A stretch of DNA of 64,000 nt from Cafeteria roenbergensis (taxonomy: Eukaryota > Sar > Bigyra > Bicosoecida > Cafeteriaceae). This document shows positions 18,825 through 30,470 of this stretch, piece after piece. Every line of letters starts with the position of its first letter. Positions within the stretch are counted from its first letter, which is position 1. The stretch covers positions 62,001-126,000 of the forward strand of contig VLTN01000015.1 in NCBI GenBank assembly GCA_008330645.1, read 5' to 3'. Both the position numbers and the translations under genes were made by a program. Under the pieces are notes generated by a model, which made no database searches, was not told where the DNA came from, and was given only the letters and a program-made list of their open reading frames with translations.

Positions 18825-19886
18825 ATGGCCCTGCCGCTTGCGCGTGCTCCCGAGGGCGCAGGAAGCGCAGCCCCGGATCCCACCGCCGCGGAGCGGGTCA
18901 GCAGTGCTCGTGAGCTCCTGCTCAGGGCGCTGGGGCTCCTCTCTGGCTCTGGCCGGGACGCCGACGACGCAGCCGACCTGGTTGCAGCAGCGCTGCAGAC
19001 TCTCGAACCCGCTCACGAGCCGCACGGACGAGGGGATTCGCCCGGTGACCCAGGGCGCGCGTTTCGCATGGAGTCGTCCGGCGACTGGGCGATCCAGTCA
19101 GCCTCTGGCGAGCGCTGGCATGGGCTGGAGGCGCTGCGGGAGAGCGCGGCCACCGGACCGCCGGCGACGCTGGCAACCCCTCGACGGAGCAGCAGCCCCG
19201 CCAGTCCGCCGAGGGGCCCCTCCCCGACAGATCGCACGGACGGCGCTCCGTCGGGGCCCGATGCTGACCGCGCTACGGCCGCCCCTGCCGGCGGCACGGC
19301 GGCTAGGCGGAGGGAGACCGCGGCCGCCAGCGCGCCGAGCGATCCGGCTGACGACGGGGGCGCGGCGGCCGCAGCGCCGCACGAGGTGTCCGCGGCGCTG
19401 ACGGCGTCTGGGGCCGGAAGCCGTCTGTTTGCAGCGTTGGAAGGATCCGACCTCCACGTGGGAAGGATCGGCAAGGCGGCCACCTCCGCCGCCTCGCCGA
19501 CAGCTTTGCCAGAGGCGGTGTTGCTGCGCCGACCCGCCACCGCCCCGCAACGAGCCCAGTGCTGTCTGCAGGCGGCGCTGCAGCGTGTGGACGGCGCTCT
19601 TGCGGCTCGGCTCCGGGCAGAGGCTGCGGCCGCGGACGCCGCCGCGAGCGCTGCAGCTGGTGCTGAGGGGAGGGCGACGCTGCTTGCGGCAGTGGCAGCC
19701 AGAGCGGCAGCCGCGGTCACGGAGGTGGGTCTTGTGCGCGAGCGGGCGGAGGCCGCCGCCGCCGCAGACAGCGAGCGCAGGCGCACGGAACGCAGAGCGT
19801 TGCGAGAGGCCTTCGACGCCAGGCAGGCTCGCAGCGCCGCCAAGCTGGCCGCGGTGCAGCGACAGCTGCTGGGCCAGCACAAGTGA
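18825..19886 (+). CDS. Hypothetical Ala-rich protein with C-terminal coiled coil
   Basis: A 353-residue open frame from ATG 18825 (MALPLARAPEGAG). An N-terminal helical segment (SSARELLLRALGLLSG...AADLVAAALQTLEP) could be a small helical bundle. The middle is Ser/Pro/Ala-rich and probably disordered. The last 100 residues are strongly helical with heptad-like Ala/Leu/Arg spacing (AALQRVDGALAARLRAEA, then RRALREAFDARQARSAAK), so probably a coiled coil. The frame is open upstream, so the start is uncertain. I do not recognise the family. Head-to-head placement with CCT5 supports it being a real gene, but in such GC-rich DNA a chance frame is a real alternative. Confidence 0.5.
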   Translation: MALPLARAPEGAGSAAPDPTAAERVSSARELLLRALGLLSGSGRDADDAADLVAAALQTLEPAHEPHGRGDSPGDPGRAFRMESSGDWAIQSASGERWHGLEALRESAATGPPATLATPRRSSSPASPPRGPSPTDRTDGAPSGPDADRATAAPAGGTAARRRETAAASAPSDPADDGGAAAAAPHEVSAALTASGAGSRLFAALEGSDLHVGRIGKAATSAASPTALPEAVLLRRPATAPQRAQCCLQAALQRVDGALAARLRAEAAAADAAASAAAGAEGRATLLAAVAARAAAAVTEVGLVRERAEAAAAADSERRRTERRALREAFDARQARSAAKLAAVQRQLLGQHK

Positions 19887-20348
19887 GGGCGCGCTCGGCG
19901 CCAAGCGCGTTGTCAGCGCGAGCAGACCAGCCGCGAGCGCTTGCTTTGTGGCGGAGGCTGCTGCAACGCGCCGGTGATCTGGTCCGACGGCAGCCGGCGC
20001 TGTGGCGGGTTCGCGCCGGCGCTGTGCCCGTGGCTGAGTGACGCTGGTGTCGAGTGAGGTGTCGCTTGCAGGGGGGGGCTCGGCCACGTGCCCGGCTGCA
20101 CGCTCGCTGGCGCTCACGGCACGGATATCGACGAACGCTCCGACAGAGGGCGACACTGACACTGACACATACACGCACGCACGCACGCACGCACGGTGGC
20201 GATGAGCGCGCGGCCTGCTCGCCGCAACGTGCTTGCTTGCTGCTGCTGCTGCGGCGGCTGCTGCGGCGGCTGCTTCGAGCACGCGCGCAACGGCACTCCC
20301 CCGCCGAACTCACACCGCGTGCCCAGGCGCCACAGTGGCACGCTGCGG
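19887..20348. other. Convergent intergenic region with microsatellites
   Basis: 462 bp between convergent stops. It holds an ACGC tetranucleotide repeat (about 20172-20196) and GCT/GGC triplet-rich sequence (about 20238-20275). No gene is recognised. Confidence 0.6.
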
Positions 20349-23300
20349 TCAGCGGAGGGGTGCCTTGCGAGCACGCCTGTCCGCCTTGGTGCTGCCGGTG
20401 CCGCCGCCGCGCGCCAGGCCTCCGCGGACGGCCTGGTTGGCGGTGGCCTGCTGCTCCTGCAGGAAGGACCACATTTCCCGGCGCTGGGATGCCTTGGCGG
20501 CGTCCTCCTGCGCGCGGCGGCGGGCCTGCGCGGCCGAGATGGCCTGGGCGTCGAGGCGCAGCTCGCGGGCGGCGCCGCGCTGCTCCCGGCGGTGCTGCTT
20601 CTGCAGCGCCCGCAGCTCCTCCCTGTCCCTGCGAGCGTCGCTCATCTTGCTGGTGAGCTTGCGCTCGGGGTCGAAGTCCTCCTCGAAGTCCGGCGCCAGC
20701 GTGGACATGGCCTGCGGGGCCGTCTGGCGCGCCTGCAGGGCGAGAGGGGTGCCTGCCCGGCGGGCCAGGCCGGCCTCCACCACCGCGCTCAGCTGCTCCG
20801 CCGCTGCACGCAGCACACGGCGGAGCGGGCGGGACGAGGTTGCGGCGGCGGCCGCCTCTGCTGCCACGGCTGCCGGGGCGAAGATCTCCGGCGCGGCGGC
20901 CAGGCCGGAGAGGGCTCCCGCCGCCACGAGCAGCAGCGCTGCGGCAGAGCGCTGGACGCTTGCGGAGGCGTCGGCTGCGGCGGCGTCGGCGGGGCTGCTT
21001 AGCCAAGCCAGGGATGCTTCGGCGGGGAACCCGCTCGAGGCGGCCATGAACGTTGCCGGGAGCGAGTGGGTCTGCTCGGCCGCCGCGGAGAGCACTGCCA
21101 CGAGGAACGATAGGGCCTCGGCAGGCAGCCGGGAGGAGGGGAGGTGCAGCTGGCAGAGCAGCGCGGCGCAGCGGAGGCCGGCGGCGCAGTCGGCGGGCGT
21201 GGCCACGAGCGCCTGAGCCAGGGGCTGGGCGGCGGCGAGGGCGGCGGCGCGGGTCACGGCGTGCACGGTATCCACTGCCGGGTAGACGGCGGCGGCGGCG
21301 CCAAGAAGCCGTGCCTCGGCGTCGGAGGGCCACGCAGGGTGGCGGCAGGAGCTGGCGGTGTCCGGCCCCGCTGCGGACAGGGCAGCGGCGTAGCGGTCGG
21401 GGCCTCCGGCGGCGCGCGCGCTGCGCTCTCGGGCCCTGCGCACCCTGTCGCAGTGGGCAGCCCACACCGCGACGCACTCGCCCCGGGCGGCAGACGCCAT
21501 CTCGTGGAGCTGGCCGGTGGCGCCTGCCACGTAGGCTGCCAGGCTGGCGGCCGGGAGCGCCTGCACGGCGCCGGGAGAGCGGCCGGCGATGGCTGCCTCG
21601 GCGCGGATGGCGGCGGTGGTGGCCTCGTCCACCACGGAGGCACCGCGCGGAGGGGGCGCCGCCTGGCAGGAGTGAAGCTCTGCCAGCACGATGCCCGTGA
21701 GAGAGGCCAGGGCGGCCCGGCGGCGCTTGGCTGCCGCGCCGGGAGCCGAGTCCGCAGCCTTGGCGGACGGAGCGCCCTCCCAGTCAGCGCCGCGGGCGTC
21801 GGCTGGGCGCGCGCGCTTGGCTGGGGCGGCGTCGTCCTTCCAGCTCACGCGGATCCGAGAGATGAGCTCCGCAACCACGCCTGCCTGCAGCTGCGGCTCG
21901 GGAGCGCCGTCGGGCCCGGAGGCCTTAAAGCAGTGCGCCGCCAGCAGCGCGCGCCACTCCTCCGCCGACGAGGGCTGGGCGATGACAAAGGGCATGCTGG
22001 ACGTGTCTGCGCCGCTGGCAGAGCCTTCATCTGCCGAAGTGGCAGAGCCGGCGCGAGGGCGCTTCCTCGACGCGGCTGCCGCAGGGCCAGCCTCGGAAGC
22101 GGCGGCAGGGGTGGCGGCCTCCGCGGCAGCCAGGAACCCCGCCGGCACGGGGGCGGCGCTGGCCAGAGCTCCGTCAGTGTCGCTGAGCGTGGCGTCCTTG
22201 CTGCGGCGCCCCGAGTGGCGAGACTTGGAACGGCCAGAGGCAGAGCTGCTCGATCCGGCGGCGCCAGCGGCCCCCCGCTCAACAACGTCCTCCGTCCTGG
22301 CGCCCTCGTCCTCGTCGTCGGACTCGTCGTCGGACTCGTCGTCGGACTCATCGTCGGATCCAGTCCCGGAGTCAGAGCTGGCGCCATCCTCGTCGCTGGC
22401 GACGCCAGCCAGGTCCGCTCCGTCGTCGTCTTCGTTATAGCGAGGCTTCGTTGGCAAGGGCGCCGCCGCTGCGCCGCTCACCGCGCCGAACCGAATGCGG
22501 TGCGAATCCGGCACCAGCCCGTTGGACCTCGCTCCGGCCTCGGTGTCCGCAAAGCCGCCAATATCGACGCCCGAGGCGGCCAGCCCCATGCGCTTGCGGC
22601 GCGCTGCCTCCAGCACCACGAGGCGCTCGCGCTCCAGCTCGGCCCGCTCCTCGTCGGTGAGGGCCCTGTTCTGGGGCTTGGATCGGCCGCCTCCGTTGCT
22701 GGCCAGCTCCGTCATGATGGAATCGAAACCGAAGGCGTCATCCTCGCCGTCCGCACGCGCGGCCGCCTCTGCGGCCACTGCGAGCCGCAGCCTGGCGTCG
22801 TTGGCGCTCCGCACGGCAGCGGCATCGTCCGCTGTTGCACCTTCATTGTCGCTGTCGCTGTCGCTGTCGCTGCTGTCGCTGCTGCTGGAGCTGTCACTGC
22901 CATCAGCGGCGTCCTCCTCGCTGGCGGCGTGCCCTCGAGCCGCTGTGGGGAGAGAGGCCCCCTCTGCCTCCTCCTCATCGTCACCCTCCTCCTCATCGTC
23001 ATCATCGTCCTCGTCCTGCTCCTCATCATCATCGTCATCATCGTCTTCGTCATCGTCGTCGTCGCTTGACGCAGCTGCCACGTCCTCTGGCACTCCCCCC
23101 TTGCCGTCCAGGCTGTCCGCGTCGGAGTCATCGTCATCCTCGTCATCGTCCTGGCCGCCCTTGGTGGCCCCGAGCAGGCGAAGCAACAGCTCGCGCTCCG
23201 CGTCCACGGTGCCGCCCTTTCCCGGCTTGATGCGAGCGCCAGCTGCCACCAGCTCCTCCGCGATGGCATCAGTGGCGGCGTCGATAGTCCGGCGCCGCAC

Positions 23301-24247
23301 CTCCACGTCGGCGGCCTCCTCCTGCCGCTCTGCCTTGGCCGCCTTGCTGCGGGCGATGGTGGCGGCCAGTCGCTCCTTGCGAGACATGGCCTCCTCCCCG
23401 CCGCCGGAGGCAGCGGCCTCGGCTGCGCGAGCGGCTGCTGCGGGGTCCTTGGCAGCCCAGGCGGGCAGCGTGGACACGAGCCCTCGGCGGGGGGCCGCGT
23501 CGTCGCCGCCCCCGAAGTTGAGCGCAGTCACCTCCTCGTTCACTGCGGGCGCAAAGCGCGGAAAGGAGCGCGCAGCGGGTGCGTGGACGGGGTGCGCAGC
23601 GGAAACAACGCCGGGATCGCCGGGGGGGGGGGGGGGGGGACAGGCAGCGGCAGCATCCCCGCCAGCTAGCGGCCATCGAGGGCGCTGCGGCGCGGCTGAC
23701 CCGCGCCATGTCACTCACGGCCACCGTCGTCGCCCTCGCGCTCGGGACGAAAGTCAAACTCCCCCTTGTTGGCCAGCGGCTGGCCAAAGTGCGTCAGCGC
23801 CTCGCCGTCGTCGTCGTCGTCGGGCTCATCCCCGAGATTGAACTTGCGCTTCGACTTGCCACGGCTCACTGCCGCCGCCTGCAGCTTCCGCTCCTTGCGG
23901 AAGCGCGCCAGGGCCTTTTCCTCCTGGGTCATGGGCACCTCGGTCTTGCCCTCGCCAATGCGCCGATCGCTGAACGTGTTGGTGCGACCTTCGCCCAGGT
24001 ACTCGGGAATGAGCTCCTGCTCGCGCCGCGCGACTGCGCGGCCGCGTGCAAGCGCGACGTTTCGCTGTGCTCCCCGGACGTGGCGGCCCAGGGCCTCGGT
24101 GTGCAGCCGCTTGTTGGTGCGCTTCTCGAAGACATTGCTGACCGCCGGGTTTGCAGCGGCCGTGGACTCTCCCAGAGTCGCACCGCGCACCCTGGCGGCC
24201 TTTTGGCCTGACTTGGAGCTCTTGCGCGCGCGGCCTTTGCGACCCAT
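20349..24247 (-). CDS. NOP14: NOP14-type nucleolar protein, 2 exons
   Basis: A component of the small-subunit processome needed for 18S rRNA maturation and 40S assembly. Exon 1 (24247-23719) starts MGRKGRARKSSK and carries the family signatures VFEKRTNKRLH, ARGRAVARREQELIPEY, NTFSDRRIGEG and LTHFGQPLA. Exon 2 (23542-20349) opens with EEVTALNFGGG, equivalent to the conserved HFGGG motif. The 176-nt intron (GTGAGT to CGCAG) splits a Leu codon and contains an 18-base C run on the sense strand. The product is 1240 residues against about 860 in human; the excess is long Asp/Glu/Ser-rich acidic tracts (about 22280-23130) and Ala-rich helices. The C-terminus (REQRGAARELRLDAQAI) matches the conserved basic end. 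Confidence 0.9.
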
Positions 24248-24553
24248 GCTGTGCCGGGCGCGGCGGCAGCCAAAGTGGCGCTTGCTGGCACACGAGCGGC
24301 CTGCGGCTCTACCGGCCAGTTGCGCTTGCGAGCGCGCGTGCAGCGCCGCCGTTCCGCGCCGCAGAGAGTGCGTATCGCCAGTCGTGGGGCAGTGCGAGGC
24401 AGTGCGATCGGTGGTTTGCACGGCCGGCGCTCAGCTCGTGGCTTGGGCTGCACTTGGCGCTCCCGAGCCACTCAAGGCCCGGCAGCCGTGGCGCAGCAGC
24501 CGGCACACTCACGCACTCCACGGAGAGCAAAGCGAGCATCGGCAAGGCCCGCT
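24248..24553. other. Intergenic region, DNAAF5 to NOP14
   Basis: 306 bp between tandem minus-strand genes, presumably the DNAAF5 3' UTR and the NOP14 promoter. No motif is recognised. Confidence 0.5.
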
Positions 24554-27287
24554 TCAGGCGGAGTCGGAAGACCCACCTGCCGCGCGGGCAAGGGCCGCGA
24601 GGCGGTCGCACATGTCAGGAGCACGGTGTTTCGCGCGGTTGTCGCGCGCTGCGCGAAGCACGTACGACGGGTCCACCGCGACCCACTGTTCGGCAGCGGC
24701 GGCAGCAGCAGCGGCAATCGTCGGGTCCGGGTCGTCGGCGTGCACCAGCAGCGCGTCCACGGACCACTGGCAAGGGGCGCCCTTGAGCTCTGCCGGCGGC
24801 GCACAGCGGGAGAAGGCGGCGATGAGGGCGCAGGCCCGCAAGCGCACGCCGTCGTCTGCGTCGTCCAGCCGCTTCACCAGGTCCGCCTGCAGGGAGCGGG
24901 CGACTTCGCCGTCCAGGGCGCCGGCGAGCCGCTTGAGGGCCGCGGCGAGGACGCCGCAGGCCAGCGCGCGAGTGCCGGCGTCGTCGTCGCTCATGCAGGC
25001 CTTGAGAGACGCAAGAGTGCGGTCCAGAGCGGCGCGCGCCTCCTCGTCCGTGGGGAGGAGCCCGCCCGCCCACACTCCCAGCGCGGCCGCCGTGGCGGCT
25101 TTGCGCACGGTGGCGGCCACCCGCCCCACCCGCCACTGCATGCTCGGCTCCAGCACCTCCACCAGCAGGGCACTCGACACCCCGCTCAGCGCCTCGAACA
25201 GCGGCCGCAGCTCCGGCCTGTGCGGCGCAAAGCCCCCCTCCACTCCGCCTCCAGCGACGCCGGCGCCTGGCAGCAGAGCCTTGGGCCGCGAAACCGCGCC
25301 GCTTATCATCAGGGCTGCCGATCGCGCGGCTGCGGCAGCGGCGGACTGGCTGCTGCTACCACCTCCCGCTCCTCCTCCTGCTGTTCTGCTGCTGCTGCTG
25401 TGGCTGCTGCCGGCTGTTTGCGCTGCCGCAGACGATGATGACGACGACGATGATGACGTTGCCGCGCCCACGTCAGCGTCCAAGCCGAGCACAGCCGCCT
25501 CCTGCGCCCGCAGAGCCGCCACTGCCGCCTTGGCCGCCTCCGTGGCGGCGGTTCCGGTGGACCGACCGTGCGCCGTGGACTCATCCGGTCGGGCCTTCTG
25601 CCGCTTCCTCGCCCCGGCGCTGCTGCGGGCAGCGCCCTTGCGCGGCGGGTTCAGCAGGGCTGCGAGCTCAGCCTCGCCTGCCACGTCAGCCGCCTCGCTG
25701 GAGCTGCCTCCCCGGCCCGCGACGGCTTGCGCGGCGCCGACGGCAGCAGAGGCTGCGCCGGCCGTCGGGTCGCCAAACACCAAGGCGTCCAGCTCTGCCA
25801 CGAACGTGGACGACCTCCCCGATACGGCTGAGCCGTACTTGCCACCCTTGGACTTGCCAGCTTTGGACTTGCCACCCTTGGACTTGCCACCCTTCCGGGA
25901 GGTCTTCGCGGCATCTGCCGCCGCATCCGCGCCAGACTTGCGCAGACGCTTTGCCTGGTGACGCCCGGCCGCCGCCTCGTCCGCGCTCGTCGGCGCCTGG
26001 GTTGTCGCGGCCACGCGCCTCGCAGCCCCGGTGACGGCCGCAACGGCCGCGTCGCTGGCTGAGTGAGACGCCGCCGGCGAGTCCGCTGCTGCCGCCGCTG
26101 CGGCCGCCTCTGCGCGGGCCCTGGCCTCGGGGCCCGCCGCCGCGGCCGCCTCCACCAGCACGCGCAGCGACGCCATAGCCGCGGCCCGCAGGTCGGGGCC
26201 CCTGGACGGGTCCAGTGACGCCCGCATGACCCGCAGGACAGCGGCACTGTGAGGCGCGATTGCCCGTGGGCAGACGCGGAACGCGGCGTCAAGCATCCAC
26301 CGCGACGCCGCGCCGGTCTCCCAGCGGGGCGCCTCTGCCAGTGACTCCGCCACCACGCTGGCAACCGCAGCGTCGTACACGGACAGGGGCGGCACGCCTG
26401 TCGCGGCGCTCAGCCGCGCCGCGACCGCCGCCGCGCCCTCCGCCACCTGCGGCCTGGCTCCTTGGCGCTGCAGGGCCAGGAGCGCCCTGCCCACGTCACG
26501 CATCGGGGCCTCCGCGCGAAGCGCTGCGCCGGCAGCGTCGACCAGCACCTCACAGGCGCTGAGCAGGCGAGGGGCCAGCTCGGGCGGGTCCAGTGCGGCC
26601 AGAGCCGGGCTGGCCAGCGCGGCGGCCAGGCGCGGGGCAAGGGGGCCCGCCTGGTCGACGTCCATGCCGCTCACGGTGTCGCTCAGCACGGCCAGAGCTG
26701 CCGCCCTTCCGGACGCATCGGACGTCGCCCCGGACGAGGCCGATCCTTCCACCTTCGGGATCACAGTGTGGGCAATCACGAGCGGGTCACAAAAGCCGCC
26801 GAGGAGGGCGCCGGTGTCGGCCGCCAGCGCGCGAACAGCCTCGTCGTCGTCCTGCGCAGCATGGAGCAAAGCCCCCACGCACGGCTCGATGTGGGGTGCC
26901 AGGCAGGGGCCGGCAAGCACCGCGGCGGTGCGGAGGGCGCCGCCGGCTGCAGCCCTGCGGGGCGCTGTCCAGTCGCCGAGCGCTTCGAGCAGCCTCGGGA
27001 GCAGCGTCGGGAGGAGTGACACCAGGATGCCGCGCGAGGCGGGCGTGGGGGGCGTCTCGCCAAAGGGCTCGGGAAGGATCATACTCTCGTAGAGGCTGCC
27101 CGTGGCGGCGGCGGCGGCGGCGAGCGAGGCGGGCTGCTCGGCCGGTACAGGGCTGGCTGCCGCGCTGGCAGCAGCAGTGCCAGCGGCAGTGGCAGCGCCA
27201 TGGCCAGCCGCGGGCGTGTCGCCAGCCGCGGGCGCTGTACCGGATGAGGAAGCTGCGTCGTCTGCGGCCGTTTCTGCCCCCAATGAG

Positions 27288-27321
<34 letters not shown>

Positions 27322-28805
27322 TGGGTGGAGAGGCTGCGGAGCGGGAGGCGGCGACGGGGTCCTGGCGTGGTCCGGCGAGGGCGGCAGAGCGGATGCTCGA
27401 CGCCGCGGCGGAGAGCGCGGCCGCCCCGATGCCGGACCACACTGCGTGGGACCCCGCAGCGTCGATGGCTGCGACGGCGGCCACCCCCACCGAGGGCACC
27501 TCGTCCGCGCAGCGACCCAGCAGGACGGCGAGAAGGCGGGCGAAGACGGCCGTCGAGGAGGCGGACGGCCCGCTGCTCCGGCCTCTGGGGAGCGGCAGGG
27601 CCACAAGCAGGTGAGAGACGCAGGCCACGAGCGACGTGCGCACGGCGGGGGACCTGTCCTCGCCCGTCCGCTCCAGCGCTGGCAGGGCGTGGCCTGTCAG
27701 CAGGTCCTCCAGCGACTCCGACCCCAGCGGGAGCAGCAGAGCCACGGACTCGAGCGCTCGCGACCGCACAGCCGCCCGCTGGTGCAGCAGGCTGCCCAGC
27801 AGCGGCTTCACCAGCGACCCCAGGCACCGGTGGACGACGTCGGGCGCGGCGCTGGCCAGCGCATCGGCAGCGTTGCACGCTGCAAGCTTGCACGCGGGGT
27901 TCGGGTCCGAGTGCGCGCGGCCCAGGGAGCGAGCGACGCTCTCCAGCACGTCGGAGACGGCCTCCGCGCCAGCGGCCTCGGCAGGGCGGCCGAGCCTGCC
28001 GAGGACGTCGGCGAGCAGCTCCACGAGGCTGAGTCGCACCTCCTCGGACACCTCTGCGTACGGCTGCGACCCCACGCGGGCCGCCGCCAGGTCGGCGATG
28101 GGCTTGACCATCGATGCTGCGACATCGGCCTCGCCGTGGCGCGCCGAAGCCGCGACCAGGACGGTCTGGAGGCAGGCGATGGCGGCGACGCGGACTGACT
28201 CGCGCTCGTCCGCTGCAGCGTCCACCACGGTCGCCTGGACCTCTCCCAGCCACAGAGGCCAGCCCCAGTCGGCCTGCGGTACCGGAAGGCGTTGTGGCGG
28301 CGGAAATGGTCGCGGGGGCGTCAAGCCCAGCGCAGCGATGGTGAGTTTGCTGGTGAACTCAGCCCCGGCGGGAACTTCAGCACGCAGACACACTCCGCCA
28401 CGCACCCGCAGGACGCCATGCAACAGCGCGCGTCAATAAGCTGGCGCACAGGCCCGGAAGACGGGCGGGCCGTCAGCCAGCCAGCCACCGGCAATTCAAG
28501 TGGCAACGGCATTCGCGTTGCTGGCCGCACACGGCCAACCACGAGGGGCGCAGCAGGACGCGACTGCCACCTCTGGGGGGCTTGGGTGTAGGCACCACGC
28601 GCCCCGTTCGCGGGCAGCGCCTGCACAGCCGCGGGCAGCGCCTGCGCTTGCATTGCGCGGACGAGCACCTCACCATTCCCGCCGAGGGGCACAGCGCCGC
28701 CTTCAAATTCATCAGCCCGCCCCTGCGCTGCGCAGCGTCCCCGTCCCGCACGCGGTTGATATCGCGGGCCACGGCCCTGCGGCCTTCCGACAAGGGGTCT
28801 GCCAT
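24554..28805 (-). CDS. DNAAF5: Dynein axonemal assembly factor 5 (HEATR2-like), 2 exons
   Basis: A cytosolic HEAT-repeat factor for preassembly of ciliary/flagellar dynein arms. Exon 1 (28805-28674, 44 residues) reads MADPLSEGRRAVARDINRVRD..., like the N-terminal helix of the family. A 400-nt intron (GTGAGG to CCGCAG) leads to exon 2 (28273-24554), giving 1283 residues in total. HEAT helices run through EVRLSLVELLADVLGRLG, HIEPCVGALLHAAQDDDEAV and the C-terminal block VKRLDDADDGVRLRACAL, HADDPDPTI, HRAPDMCDRL, which matches human DNAAF5 closely. Human DNAAF5 has 855 residues; here three disordered inserts are added: a poly-Ser run coded by GAC-type triplets near 27290, a lysine-rich KSKGGK repeat near 25840-25890, and a Ser-rich stretch near 25380-25450. 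The gene implies a flagellate cell. Confidence 0.83.
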
Positions 28806-29364
28806 GCAGCGCGCCTGCAGTGCGCTCCTGGCCACTCCGCGCCGTGCAGTTCCCTCCCATGCAGCTCTGCCGCGAGTCCTCCTGCTTGTTGTGATGTCGC
28901 TCCTGACCCTCCCGGCGAGGGTGGCCACTCGACCCGCCAACGGGGCCTGGCAACAGTGTGGAGAGTGTCAGGTTTGCGGGAGGGGAGCGCAGCGGAGAGC
29001 GGATCTGGCAACATTCGCACACGAAAACACGCAACGCAATCAATGCAGCGACGAGCCATCCCCGCCCAGCGGGGACGACCTGCAATGGCGCACACCCGCG
29101 ACCGCGCAGGCAGCTGGACCACATCGTCGAGAACAGGGAAGCGGGAGCGGGAGCGGCGCGGCATCAGTCATTGAGCGACGCCGGTGTCGACTGAACAGAG
29201 GCAGCCGCAACTGCCGCCCTCTGTGGCGGAGCGGGTCGCGAGCCTGCCGCCCCTGGGTCGCGTCGCAGCGGCCAATCACCTCCTCGTCCTTGTCTTCCTC
29301 CTCCTCCTCCTCCTCCTCCTCCTCCTGCCCTGCCCTGCTCACAGACGGCACTCCCTCAGGCCCC
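28806..29364. other. Intergenic region with CTC repeat
   Basis: 559 bp between the DNAAF5 start and the stop of the next minus-strand gene. It includes a (CTC)n microsatellite at about 29295-29327. A plus-strand frame with a hydrophobic leader exists here but looks like chance (see rejected items). Confidence 0.55.
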
Positions 29365-30135
29365 TCACGGGATGGAGCCGGCGTCGGCCGCGTCGTCCTG
29401 CTTGAAGGGCACGGCCATGCTGGCCTCTCCGTCCGCACCCCAGCGGCTGGAGCGCGCGAACATGGCGCCCACGTCAATGTGCGACGCCCAGATGCACCCT
29501 ACTGCCGCGATGGTGAGGCTGATGGCGATGAAGATACCCGCCGCCAGCAGCCGCACGGCGGACCGCGGGGCGGAGCAGGCCAGGTCGTCCTTGGCAGAGT
29601 CGCAGTCGCATACCTTCTCGCGCGAGTCAAGGCACACCCAGCGGCTGCCGTCCTCCAGGGCGGGGGTTGACGACGCGGGCGGCTTCACGCCGCGCTCAGC
29701 CTCGACGCGGGAGAAGCAGAATCCGGCCGCCTGCTCCTTCGCCTCCCCTGCCGCCCCGACCTCCACGAACGCCGCGTCGGCGGCATGGTGGTGCGGCCGC
29801 TCCTGGATCATCCTGCCGTGAGTGGCGGCCGGGCGGCGCGCGTCGGCCTTGGAAGCGTGCTTGCCGTGCGCGCCCAGCATCGTGCGGTGGTCCTCGCCGA
29901 CGCCGGCACCAGCCGCCGCCATCCGCGAGCTGGTCTGCTTGAACCGCCAGAGCCCCGACAGGTCCTCGGGGATGTACGAGGCCGCGTCGCCGTCGTGGGC
30001 GCAAAAGGCACATCCGGCCAGCGCCATGCAGCCGCCGCAGCCGTTCGACAGGGCCGCGCACTCGGCGTGGGTGGGCCCGCTTGCTGCAACTGCGCCGGCC
30101 GCGGCTAGAGCTGCCACGCAAAGGGCCGTCCGCAT
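29365..30135 (-). CDS. Secretory type I membrane protein with PSI-like cysteine motif
   Basis: 256 residues, intronless. The chosen start (30135, MRTALCVAALAAAG) gives a textbook signal peptide of about 19 residues. A cysteine knot follows directly: C26-x6-C33-x2-C36-x5-C42-x2-C45 (SNGCGGCMALAGCAFC), with spacing like the PSI domain of plexins and integrins. The middle is hydrophilic with a His triplet near 115. A second cysteine group (C168, C176, C178, C187) precedes one transmembrane helix (about 194-218). The cytosolic tail is about 38 residues. Topology and the disulfide-rich ectodomain are clear; function is unknown. It is head to head with the DIX-J gene. Confidence 0.72.
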   Translation of the reverse strand: MRTALCVAALAAAGAVAASGPTHAECAALSNGCGGCMALAGCAFCAHDGDAASYIPEDLSGLWRFKQTSSRMAAAGAGVGEDHRTMLGAHGKHASKADARRPAATHGRMIQERPHHHAADAAFVEVGAAGEAKEQAAGFCFSRVEAERGVKPPASSTPALEDGSRWVCLDSREKVCDCDSAKDDLACSAPRSAVRLLAAGIFIAISLTIAAVGCIWASHIDVGAMFARSSRWGADGEASMAVPFKQDDAADAGSIP

Positions 30136-30470
30136 GCTCCTCGCGCGTCTGGGGGGTGCGCGGCTCGGCGGCACGGAAGGCTCTGCTCTACCGGAAACGG
30201 CGTGCGTTGTTTGCGTGGCACAAAGATCGCTCCGCCAGGGCAGTTTGGCTTGCTGCCGTGGAGGCGGGCCGGGCCGGCCGAGCGTCGAAAGCCGGCCCTG
30301 CGCGATGCTCCCAGGCGTGCAGCGACGGTGGGCTCGGGAAACGGCGTCTACTCAGGCGCCGGCCTGGGGCGCATGCGCGGGCCACACGCCGCAGACCGCA
30401 ACTTGGCAGAGACTCGGCGTGCGCACCGGAGCCACTCGGCCCACACTGCGGCCTCCGCAGAGGGCCTTCC
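30136..30470. promoter_or_regulatory. Putative bidirectional promoter, PSI-like / DIX-J genes
   Basis: 335 bp between divergent start codons. The assignment is positional; no motif is recognised. Confidence 0.4.

Noticed and set aside
26593-28253. Several 480-residue frames on both strands over DNAAF5
   Set aside because: Arg/Pro-rich shadows of the HEAT-repeat gene; no domain and no consistent start.
28801-29670. Plus-strand frame beginning MQRACSALLATP with a hydrophobic leader
   Set aside because: It overlaps the DNAAF5 start on the other strand and the next minus-strand gene, and becomes Arg/Ser-rich nonsense after the leader.
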